Assembly (NCBI RefSeq): GCF_030371825.1 | Contig: NZ_JAUDDM010000002.1 | Origin: Collinsella sp944321445 | GTDB taxonomy: Bacteria > Actinomycetota > Coriobacteriia > Coriobacteriales > Coriobacteriaceae | Reading direction: 5' to 3' (one strand) | Length of the DNA stretch: 64,000 bases | In this document: positions 34,038-41,664 of the stretch, in pieces | How the letters are laid out: every line of letters starts with the position of its first letter | How positions within the stretch are numbered: position 1 is the first letter of the stretch | Position numbers and translations under genes: made by a program | The notes under the pieces: generated by a model | What the model saw: only the letters and a program-made list of their open reading frames with translations | What the model was told of the DNA's origin: nothing | The model's database searches: none

Positions 34038-36020
34038 TCAGTTCTGCGAAAAGAACGGGTAGCCACGCAGGCCCTGCCCCGGAGCGGCTTCGCCCGGATG
34101 CGGCCCCTCGTGCTGTGCGCCTGCGGCATTCAGCATCTCGCGCAAACCGCTTTCGAAGCGCTCCATGTTCTCGCGCATCCGCTGCTGGCCGTCCTCGCTC
34201 ATGAGCTCTTGCTGCTGCTCGGGAGAAAGCCCCAGCAGACCGCCGAGCAGGCCCAAGATCTCGCCGCGCACGCGCTCGCCATGCTCCTCGCCCAGCGTCT
34301 CGAAGCGCTTGATGCCCTCGCGCGCCAAATCCATGACGCACAGCGGCTCCTCGCCATCCCGGCCCAAGTCGGACCAGCCCAGCATGTGGGGCCACGCCCG
34401 CTCTGCAAACGAGCGCGCCGACACGATGGGCGTGGAGGGCAGCGAGCGACGGGCACCTTCCCCGCGACGAACGAGCATGAGCAGCAACGCCGCGCTCTCC
34501 GGAGCGGACCTGTACAGCGGAACGTCTTCCAGCACCTCATTGCGATCAACGTGTGCCTCGAGCACCCCGTCCACCTGCGCAGGCTCGAGGCCGGCAAGCA
34601 GCTGCGCGATGCGCTGCGTGTACACAGGGTCGTCGGGACAGGCATCGACCGCGCAGGCCAAAATCTGCCCCATACGGTCCTCGACCGCGTTCAGCGTGAC
34701 CAACGACGCCGGAATGACGGCGGAGCGACGGTTGCGATAACGCGCAAGGAACTCCAGCGAAGAAAGGTAGACATCGCCGAACGGTGCTGCCAGGGCAAGC
34801 GCCGCCCCCGCGGAAAGGGCCGCTGCCGGCGCCAACGCGGCATCGGTCTTCGTGAGCGCCGAAAGGGTGCACGCACCCATCTCGTGCGCAACGTCCGCAA
34901 GATAGAGCGCATCGATGCCTACACGCAGACGCCCCACGTCGCGCGCGGGGACGTCGCGGTCCATCCAGCGCGACACGTCGCCCTGCGCCCGCTCGACCAA
35001 GCGAATGTTCAGATTTGCCGCGAGCGCGCGGATAAGCTCCATGCGCTCGCACTCGAGTGCCTCCTGCCGCGGCGTGAACACCTCGGCGCGCTCGAACGCG
35101 ACGCCCACCACGTTGCGCGGTCCCAACGCATCCACCGCGAGCACAGCGGTGAGCGACGTGGGTAGATCGCCCTCGAGCGGCACCACGACGCGCGCGCGAC
35201 CGCTGGCAGATACGGCGTCGCGCACATGCAGGCGCAGTGCTTCCCAAAGCCATTCCTCGCGGTCGAAACGCGGAAGATCGCGCGCATCCAGAGCGGCGAC
35301 CGGTGTGCCGCGGCTCACGTCTTGCACCAGCAGGCATTCCTCGAAGCACGGTGCGGCAGCCACCACATCGCCCGATTCGTCCATCACGAACGAGCCGCCC
35401 GTGTACACCGTCTCGTCGTAGGCGCCCACCGGCGCCATGCAGGCGATCCACACGCCACCGCGGGCGGCATCGCCCGAGAAGTACCCGTCGGCCACGGACG
35501 CGACGCCGCAGGTCGCCTCGTTGTAAGCGTTGAACCCATTCATCTGGATATAGAGGGCGACGTCGCACCCGCGCGGCAGTTGGGGGATGTCGCGCTCGAG
35601 GTCGAGCACGACGGCGACGCGCGAGCCCGCGACGTCGAACACCGGTGGGTCCCACGTACTGGCGTCAAGCGAGCCAGTGCGCAGCGACATCATGGAGCGC
35701 AGCGGGGACACCCTGCCCTCGCGAAGCAAAAACACCTCGAGATACGGCACCTGGTCGAGCGCGATCACCGCAGGCACCAGGCAGTCGATATGCAGGGGCT
35801 CGACGCGTGCCGCAAGGTCGCGCAGCGAGCGCACGACCTCGTGCTCGTAGTTGGCGTAGTCGATAAGCATCGTGGGCTGCATGCCGCCGAACAGCGGCGC
35901 CGGCGTGCACAGCAGGTGGGCCCCCTGCTTGGAGGCAAGTTCGGCCTGGTCGCCGATTCGGGCGCACACGCCCTCGATATCTCCCAAGCGCATGTCGATC
36001 TGCGCCAACGCTAGCTTCAT
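34038..36020 (-). CDS. NAD+ synthetase-like protein with both active sites degenerate (probable pseudoenzyme)
   Basis: A 660-residue protein with the two-domain plan of glutamine-dependent NAD+ synthetase. The N-terminal nitrilase-like half keeps WIACMAPVGAYDETVYTGGS, but the catalytic triad is gone: TPAP replaces FPEL near residue 41, no lysine follows RVSPLRSM near 110, and IQMNGF near 160 lacks the cysteine. The synthetase half keeps VLAVDALGPRNVVGVAF, but the ATP loop SGGIDSS is PLEGDLPTS (281-289), and the later TGNKSE-type site is altered (ALTKTD). The frame is intact, and a helical tail (from about 575) is extra. It may be structural or regulatory. A terminal-gene position next to ruvCAB gives no further clue. 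Confidence 0.72.
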   Translation of the reverse strand: MKLALAQIDMRLGDIEGVCARIGDQAELASKQGAHLLCTPAPLFGGMQPTMLIDYANYEHEVVRSLRDLAARVEPLHIDCLVPAVIALDQVPYLEVFLLREGRVSPLRSMMSLRTGSLDASTWDPPVFDVAGSRVAVVLDLERDIPQLPRGCDVALYIQMNGFNAYNEATCGVASVADGYFSGDAARGGVWIACMAPVGAYDETVYTGGSFVMDESGDVVAAAPCFEECLLVQDVSRGTPVAALDARDLPRFDREEWLWEALRLHVRDAVSASGRARVVVPLEGDLPTSLTAVLAVDALGPRNVVGVAFERAEVFTPRQEALECERMELIRALAANLNIRLVERAQGDVSRWMDRDVPARDVGRLRVGIDALYLADVAHEMGACTLSALTKTDAALAPAAALSAGAALALAAPFGDVYLSSLEFLARYRNRRSAVIPASLVTLNAVEDRMGQILACAVDACPDDPVYTQRIAQLLAGLEPAQVDGVLEAHVDRNEVLEDVPLYRSAPESAALLLMLVRRGEGARRSLPSTPIVSARSFAERAWPHMLGWSDLGRDGEEPLCVMDLAREGIKRFETLGEEHGERVRGEILGLLGGLLGLSPEQQQELMSEDGQQRMRENMERFESGLREMLNAAGAQHEGPHPGEAAPGQGLRGYPFFSQN

Positions 36021-36100
36021 GTCGCATCCCCTCGAATGATCCTTCGTCCCATGATAGCCGCTCGATGGGTGTCTCTGCGCCCACGAAGCGCATATACGCG

Positions 36101-36129
36101 AAAGGGCCGTCCGTATCGGACGGCCCTTT
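36101..36129 (-). terminator. Strong intrinsic terminator after the superoxide reductase gene
   Basis: AAAGGGCCGTCCG (36101-36113) and CGGACGGCCCTTT (36117-36129) are perfect 13-base arms with a three-base loop. A- and T-runs at the stem ends would make it work in both directions. Confidence 0.8.
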
Positions 36130-36228
36130 CTGCACGGCAGCGGCCCTGCGCTCGGGAGGAGACATCGCCCGAACGCGCCGCTTCACAGCGAACCTTGTGA
36201 AACCGGTCGCACGGCCCCGGGCAACGTC

Positions 36229-36588
36229 TTAGAACGTCGCCTTCCACAGGCCGTGCAGGTTGCAATAGGCATACACGGTGCCGGACTTCACGCCGCCTGC
36301 AAAGAACGTGACGGGCGTCTGGCCGGGCTTGAAGTAGCGGATCTCCAGGCGATCGTCGGCCTCGAGCGCGACCCACTCGATGTAGTGCTCATCGGTCATG
36401 GGGTGCATGGTCTCGCCCACCTGCACGTGGATGATGTGGCCGTCGCGCTGCAGCTCGACGGCGGGCACGTGCTTCTCCACCGCGGCATCCTCCGTGTTGG
36501 GCTCGAGCGCGACGAACCCCTCGGGTGCCGCCTCGCCCTTCACACTCGCCAGGAAGTTGCCGTTGTCGTCCTTGTAAAACGTAGCCAT
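36229..36588 (-). CDS. dfx: Superoxide reductase (desulfoferrodoxin/neelaredoxin type)
   Basis: A 119-residue protein that reduces superoxide to peroxide in anaerobes. The iron ligands of centre II are visible: EKHVPAVE, HIIHVQVGETMHPM and the C-terminal CNLHGLWK (Cys and His). The N-terminal four-cysteine desulforedoxin domain of classical desulfoferrodoxin is absent; the protein starts MATFYKDDNGNFL, so only the catalytic centre is present. The start at 36588 follows AAAAGGAGCACGTT. It is a single gene closed by a strong hairpin. Confidence 0.9.
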   Translation of the reverse strand: MATFYKDDNGNFLASVKGEAAPEGFVALEPNTEDAAVEKHVPAVELQRDGHIIHVQVGETMHPMTDEHYIEWVALEADDRLEIRYFKPGQTPVTFFAGGVKSGTVYAYCNLHGLWKATF

Positions 36589-36716
36589 AACGTGCTCCTT
36601 TTCGCATGCTCGTGTTTCAGTCTTGGGTTCATTATGCCCACAAGACCGCTGGGCATTCACCGTCACGGCAACCCCACAAGACAAGTTGGGGCGACACCAC
36701 TCTCGCGCACAGAAAT

Positions 36717-36747
36717 GCCGGCGGCGCGGACGCACCGCACCGCCGGC
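36717..36747 (-). terminator. Hairpin after the universal stress protein gene
   Basis: GCCGGCGG (36717-36724) pairs with CCGCCGGC (36740-36747); on the minus strand ATTTCT follows. Position fits the end of the Usp transcript. Confidence 0.5.
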
Positions 36748-36793
36748 TTCTCATTGCTTATTCAGCGACCTGCGAACTCAACCCCGTCGCATG

Positions 36794-37267
36794 TCACTTG
36801 ACCGTGAGCACGGGCACGTCCACCGAGCGCAGCACGCCGAAGCTCACGCTGCCCAGCATGCCCCGCAGGGCGCCCAGGCCGCGCCTGCCCATGACGACTA
36901 GGTCAATCGAGTGGTCGGCGACGTACTCCGCGATGCCCTCCACCGGCGCCGGTGCGATCCGCGCATTGATGGTGACCTTGCATTTGGCGCCGTCGCGCGC
37001 GTCTTGCACCACGCGCTCCATGTCGCTGCGCATGCGCTGCACGATTGCGCCCATCATGCTGTCGTAATCCATGAGGTTACCGTTGTCGAAGGGATCGTCG
37101 AAAGCGCCGCCCATGAGCGAAGGGGTGGGCACGGCGCCGGACGTGACGATCATCACCACGTGCACCTCGGCCTCAGGGTCATCCCCCACCATACCGAGCG
37201 CGATGTGCAGGGCGCTCTGCGCGTGCTCGGACTCGTCGTAGGGGACCAATACGTTCTTGAAGAACAT
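36794..37267 (-). CDS. Universal stress protein (UspA family)
   Basis: A 157-residue cytoplasmic protein with the Usp alpha/beta fold: NVLVPYDESEHAQSAL at the start and the ATP-binding C-terminal motif VVMGRRGLGALRGMLGSVSFGVL, close to G-2x-G-9x-G-S/T. The motif suggests an ATP-binding member. A longer than usual variable loop (PSLMGGAFDDPFDNGNLMDYDSM in part) lies in the middle. The ATG at 37267 follows GGAAGGAG; the upstream reading to 37384 has no good site. The specific stress role is unknown. Confidence 0.9.
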   Translation of the reverse strand: MFFKNVLVPYDESEHAQSALHIALGMVGDDPEAEVHVVMIVTSGAVPTPSLMGGAFDDPFDNGNLMDYDSMMGAIVQRMRSDMERVVQDARDGAKCKVTINARIAPAPVEGIAEYVADHSIDLVVMGRRGLGALRGMLGSVSFGVLRSVDVPVLTVK

Positions 37268-37384
37268 AGATGCTCCTTCCCTCGAACGCGAACCTTGCTG
37301 GTTGTATACCCGCGTTAGAGGAAAGGAGCTGTTGCACACCGGTAGCGGTGCGTTTTGGCCGATGGATGGACGTTGCGTTCGCAC

Positions 37385-38605
37385 CTAGAGCATGGTCTGC
37401 GCGAGTTGGGGCCTAAAGCCCGCCTCCTGCAGCGCGGCGATGATCTGCTGCTTGTGGTCGGTGCCGTAGGCTTCGATGGTCACGCGCAGCTCGACCGCGG
37501 CGTTGCGGTTGGTGCTCACGAACTGGTTGTGCTCGAGCTTGATGACGTTGCCGTTCTGCTCGGCGATAGCGGAGGCCACGCGTACGAGCATGCCGGGCCG
37601 ATCGGGTAGAAGGACGCTCACGGTGAAGATGCGGTCGCGCTGGATGAGGCCGTGCTGCACCACCGAGCTCATGGTGATGACGTCCATGTTGCCGCCGGAC
37701 AGAATGGACACGATGCGCCGGTTCTCGGCGGGCAGGTGCTTGAGCGCGGCCACGGTGAGCAGGCCGGAATTCTCCACGATCATCTTGTGGTTCTCGACCA
37801 TATCGAGAAACGACACGATGAGCTCGTCATCGGGAACGGTGATGACGTCGTCGAGGTTCTGCTGAAGGTACGGAAAGACCTGGTCGCCCACCTCGAGCAC
37901 CGCCGTGCCGTCGGCAATGGTGTTGGCCTGCGGGATCTTCACGGGATGCCCCGCCTCGAGCGCCGCGGTAAGCGAGGGCGCGCCCTGCGGTTCCACGCCA
38001 ATCACGCGGATTTTGGGGTTATAGAGCTTGGCGAACGTCGAGACGCCGCACGCCAGGCCGCCGCCGCCCACGGGCACCAGGATCGTGTCGACGAGCGGCA
38101 GCTCCTGCACGATCTCCATGGCGATCGTGCCCTGGCCGGTTGCCACGGTGGGGTCGTTGAAGGGGTGGATGAAGGTGTAGCCCTCATCCTCCGCGAGCTT
38201 CATGGCGTAGTCGCAGGACTCGTCGTACACGTCGCCGCAGAGCACCACGTCCGCGCCGTAGCCCTTGGTGCGCTCGACCTTGATGAGCGGCGTGGTGGTG
38301 GGCATGACCACGACCGACTTGGCGCCCGCGCGCGTGGCAGCGAATGCCACGCCCTGCGCATGGTTGCCGGCGCTCGCGGTGACGATGCCGCGGTCGAGCT
38401 CCTCGGGCGCGAGCGTCGAGATCTTGTAGTACGCGCCACGCACCTTGTAGGCGCCGGTGCGCTGCATGTTCTCGGGCTTGAGGTACACGCGGTTGCCGGT
38501 CATCTGGCTGAAGTGCGGGCTTTCCACGAGCTCGGTCTTCTGCGTGACTTCCTTTACCTTTACCGACGCCTCTTCGAATGCGTCGAGCGTGAGCATGTCG
38601 GCCAT
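37385..38605 (-). CDS. ilvA: Threonine ammonia-lyase (dehydratase) with ACT domain
   Basis: A 406-residue PLP enzyme that deaminates threonine to 2-oxobutyrate. The PLP lysine is in PENMQRTGAYKVRGAY, with the SAGNHAQGVA, GGGGLACG and LSGGNMD phosphate/ring motifs. A C-terminal ACT domain (about 325-406; VSVLLPDRPGMLVRVASAIAEQNGNVI) suggests feedback control or is of the catabolic ilvA/tdcB hybrid type. Start 38605 has AAGAAGG with nine-base spacing; 38614 is possible but the site is too close. The ilv genes downstream on the other strand would use its product for isoleucine. Confidence 0.92.
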   Translation of the reverse strand: MADMLTLDAFEEASVKVKEVTQKTELVESPHFSQMTGNRVYLKPENMQRTGAYKVRGAYYKISTLAPEELDRGIVTASAGNHAQGVAFAATRAGAKSVVVMPTTTPLIKVERTKGYGADVVLCGDVYDESCDYAMKLAEDEGYTFIHPFNDPTVATGQGTIAMEIVQELPLVDTILVPVGGGGLACGVSTFAKLYNPKIRVIGVEPQGAPSLTAALEAGHPVKIPQANTIADGTAVLEVGDQVFPYLQQNLDDVITVPDDELIVSFLDMVENHKMIVENSGLLTVAALKHLPAENRRIVSILSGGNMDVITMSSVVQHGLIQRDRIFTVSVLLPDRPGMLVRVASAIAEQNGNVIKLEHNQFVSTNRNAAVELRVTIEAYGTDHKQQIIAALQEAGFRPQLAQTML

Positions 38606-38793
38606 GGCGCTCATCCTTCTTCCGTGCATAGGATACTTTCGCATGGTAAAGCAGAATAGCAGATTTACGCGGCGCGCACGGCCGCATGTTCCGCAGCGCG
38701 CGGAATAAATCGCTGTTTCGCAGCTTTTCGCCGCGCGCACATTGGCGTAGCATTGCCGAAATGCAACGTGATGACGATGGAATCGAGGCGAGC

Positions 38794-39606
38794 ATGGAGA
38801 CTACCGAGGCAAGCACGCAGGGAACGCCACTGTTCCAGCTACGCGATGCGCAGGTGGTGCGCGGAGGCAGGACCATTCTTTCGGTCGATCATTTCGATCT
38901 AGCCGAAGGCGAGCACGTGGCGCTTCTGGGCCCCAACGGCGCCGGCAAGTCCACGTTCATCCAGCTGCTCACCCGCGAGGTCTTTCCCATGCATCGCGAC
39001 GAACCGCCCGTGCGCTTCCGCGGCCAGGCGCGCCCGCTGCTCACCGACATCAAGCAGGCACTGGGCATCGTTTCTGCCACCATGCACGACCAGGTGCGCG
39101 TCCACCTACCTGTCATCGAAATCGTGTGCGGCGGCCTGTTCGGCACGCTCGGGCTGCCGCGCCACGTGGAAGTTGACGACGAGGCGCGCGCCAAGGCTCT
39201 GGACGCTCTGGACCGCCTGGGCATCGCAGAGCTAGCCGACCGGGACGTCATGACGCTTTCCACCGGTCAGGTGCGCCGCGTGCTCGTGGCGCGCGAGCTC
39301 ATGAGCGACCCCAAAATCCTCATCTTCGACGAACCGTGCACGGGCCTTGACCCCGAGGGCATGTACCACGTGCGCAACACCATGCGCCTGCTTGCGGAGG
39401 AAGGGCGCTCAGTGGTGCTTGTCACCCATTACCCCGAGGACATCATCCCCGCCATCGACCGCGTGCTGCTCATCAAGGACTCCGTGGTGTTTGCCGACGG
39501 CCCCAAAGCCGACCTGCTCACCGGCGACGAGATGACGCAGCTGTTCGGCGTTCCGCTGGAGGTCGACGAGCGCGACGGCTGGTACGCTATGCGCGGCCGC
39601 TACTGA
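38794..39606 (+). CDS. ABC-type ATPase without an adjacent permease
   Basis: A 270-residue ATP-binding subunit. Walker A is GPNGAGKST, the signature is LSTGQVRRVL (LSGGQ variant), Walker B ILIFDEPCTGLD and the switch histidine in VVLVTHYPEDI. It resembles single-domain ModF-like or iron/molybdate-type ATPases with no membrane partner nearby. I chose the ATG at 38794, which has GAGG five bases upstream; the ATG at 38761 has none. Its transport partner, if any, is unknown, so I give no substrate. Confidence 0.85.
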   Translation: METTEASTQGTPLFQLRDAQVVRGGRTILSVDHFDLAEGEHVALLGPNGAGKSTFIQLLTREVFPMHRDEPPVRFRGQARPLLTDIKQALGIVSATMHDQVRVHLPVIEIVCGGLFGTLGLPRHVEVDDEARAKALDALDRLGIAELADRDVMTLSTGQVRRVLVARELMSDPKILIFDEPCTGLDPEGMYHVRNTMRLLAEEGRSVVLVTHYPEDIIPAIDRVLLIKDSVVFADGPKADLLTGDEMTQLFGVPLEVDERDGWYAMRGRY

Positions 39607-39999
39607 TTCTGAAGCGCCAATCGGGGGGCGGGTTCCTTTTGGTTTTGCCGTCTGCCGGGCATTCGCGTGCTCTCACCGACTAAAGTGTTTCGTGCATATT
39701 TCGTCCTTGCGAACGCATTCGGCGCGCGAGATACTCGAACAACTTAGGAAATGCGACGACAGGGCGAGTACCGGACGAGCGCACCACAGCGAGCGGGCAG
39801 CGTGAGAACCCGCAGCGCGCGGTCGGGAACACACCCTCGAGCAGCCAAGCCGAACGCGAACTCGGCGCGCGGGCGATCCCCGCGACGCGAGCGAGCAAGT
39901 ACGCCGCGCCGGACAGCCGCCGTCACAGGCATCCTCGCAGGGACGCTCCCTTGCCTTCGCATCCTGGTATCCACAACCGCGAATAGCAAAGGGGAACGG
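39607..39999 (+). other. Long leader region before ilvD
   Basis: A 393-base non-coding gap rich in small inverted repeats (for example GCGGGC 39795-39800 and ACCCGC 39808-39813 region). I looked for a T-box (AGGGTGGNACCGCG) and for leader peptides with runs of Leu/Ile/Val and found neither convincingly. Long leaders before ilv genes usually carry attenuation. No promoter is certain. Confidence 0.4.
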
Positions 40000-41664
40000 A
40001 TGCAACTGCGAAGCGATGCCATCAAGAAGGGGCTGGCGCGAGCGCCCCACAGAAGTCTTCTGAAAGCCGACGGCCTCACCGACGAGGAACTCGAACGCCC
40101 GCTCGTCGCCGTCGTGTCGGCACAAAACGAGGTCATTCCGGGCCATATCCACCTGCAGCAGATCGCCGACGCTGTCAAGGCCGGCGTGCGCATGGCGGGC
40201 GGCACCCCGCTGCAGGTCAACACCATCGGCGTGTGCGACGGCATCGCCATGAACCATGAGGGCATGCGCTACTCGCTCACGAGCCGCGAGGTCATCGCCG
40301 ACTCCGTCGAGTGCGCCATCCAGGGCCACCAATTCGACGCCATGGTCCTCATCCCCAGCTGCGACAAAATCGTGCCCGGCATGCTCATCGCCGCAGCGCG
40401 CCTGAACATCCCCACCATGCTCGTCTCCGGCGGTCCCATGCTCGCCGGCCGTGACAAGTGCGGGCATCAGACCGACCTGAACACGCTGTTCGACGCCGTG
40501 GGCCAAGTTACCGCCGGCACCATGACGCCTGAGGAGTGCGCATGGCTCGAGAACACCGCCTGCCCCACCTGCGGCAGCTGCTCGGGCATGTTCACCGCGA
40601 ACTCCATCTGCTGCCTCGCTGAGGCGCTCGGCCTGGCGCTGCCCGGCAACGGCACCGTTCCCGCCGTGTACTCCGAGCGCATCCGCCTGGCCAAGCTCAC
40701 CGGCATGAAGGTGATGGACCTCGTACGCGACAACATCTGCGCGCTCGACATCCTGAATGAGAAGTCCATCCATAACGGCATGGTGCTCGACATGGCCTTC
40801 GGCGGCTCCACCAACACGATGCTGCACCTCACGGCCATCGCGCATACGGCGGGCTGCCCCGTGACCATGGACGACTGGGACCGTGTGTCCGATGAGACCC
40901 CCAACATCGTGCGCATCGCACCGGCGGGCCCCTTACACATCGAGGACCTGAACGCCGTAGGCGGAATCTCGGCCATCATGGGCGTGCTCGGCCGCGCCGG
41001 CCTGCTCGAAGGCGACGCCCTCACCTGCCACGGGACCGTGGACGAGTGGGTCGCTGCCTGCCCCGAGCCCGACGGCGAGATCGTCCGCACCGTCGAGAAC
41101 GCCTACTCCCCCATCGGCGGCCTCAAGGTCGTGCGCGGCAACCTTGCGCCCGACTGCGGCGTCGTGAAGCGCAGCGCCTGTGCGCCCGAGATGTACAAGC
41201 ACTCCGGCCCTGCCCGCGTGTTCAACAGCGAAGAGGAGGCCTGCGAGGCCATCTTCGGCGGCAAGATCAACGCCGGCGACGTCGTGGTCATCCGCTACGA
41301 GGGACCGGCCGGCGGCCCGGGCATGCGCGAGATGCTCACGCCCACCTCGGCCATCTGCGGCATGGGACTCGACAAGTCCGTGGCGCTCATCACCGACGGC
41401 CGCTTCTCCGGCGCGAGCAAGGGCCCGTGCATCGGCCACGTGAGCCCCGAGGCCGCAGCCGGCGGCCCCATCGCCCTCATCGAGGAAGGCGACATCATCG
41501 ATATCGACATCGAGGCGGGCAAGCTCGAGGTGCGCCTGTCCGATGACGAGCTGGCCGCGCGCCGCGCCGCATGGCAGGCGCCCGCGCCCAAGTACACCAC
41601 CGGCGTGCTCTCGCGCTACGCGAAGCTCGTCACCAGCGCAGACAAGGGGGCGTATCTCTCATGA
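40000..41664 (+). CDS. ilvD: Dihydroxy-acid dehydratase
   Basis: A 554-residue iron-sulfur dehydratase of valine and isoleucine synthesis. Cluster/metal motifs are PSCDKIVPGML and CPTCGSCSGMFTANSIC, with the late SDGRFSGASKG-type motif (TDGRFSGASKGPCIGHVSPEA). Length matches the family. The ATG at 40000 follows AAAGGGGA. Its stop overlaps the next start codon (ATGA at 41661-41664), so ilvB translation is probably coupled. It opens the ilvD-B-N-C operon. Confidence 0.96.
   Translation: MQLRSDAIKKGLARAPHRSLLKADGLTDEELERPLVAVVSAQNEVIPGHIHLQQIADAVKAGVRMAGGTPLQVNTIGVCDGIAMNHEGMRYSLTSREVIADSVECAIQGHQFDAMVLIPSCDKIVPGMLIAAARLNIPTMLVSGGPMLAGRDKCGHQTDLNTLFDAVGQVTAGTMTPEECAWLENTACPTCGSCSGMFTANSICCLAEALGLALPGNGTVPAVYSERIRLAKLTGMKVMDLVRDNICALDILNEKSIHNGMVLDMAFGGSTNTMLHLTAIAHTAGCPVTMDDWDRVSDETPNIVRIAPAGPLHIEDLNAVGGISAIMGVLGRAGLLEGDALTCHGTVDEWVAACPEPDGEIVRTVENAYSPIGGLKVVRGNLAPDCGVVKRSACAPEMYKHSGPARVFNSEEEACEAIFGGKINAGDVVVIRYEGPAGGPGMREMLTPTSAICGMGLDKSVALITDGRFSGASKGPCIGHVSPEAAAGGPIALIEEGDIIDIDIEAGKLEVRLSDDELAARRAAWQAPAPKYTTGVLSRYAKLVTSADKGAYLS

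Noticed and set aside
39790..39830. T-box-like string in the ilvD leader
   Set aside because: A GTGAGAACCCGC segment vaguely resembles AGGGTGGNACCGCG, but the TGG-N-ACC core is absent and no terminator follows.
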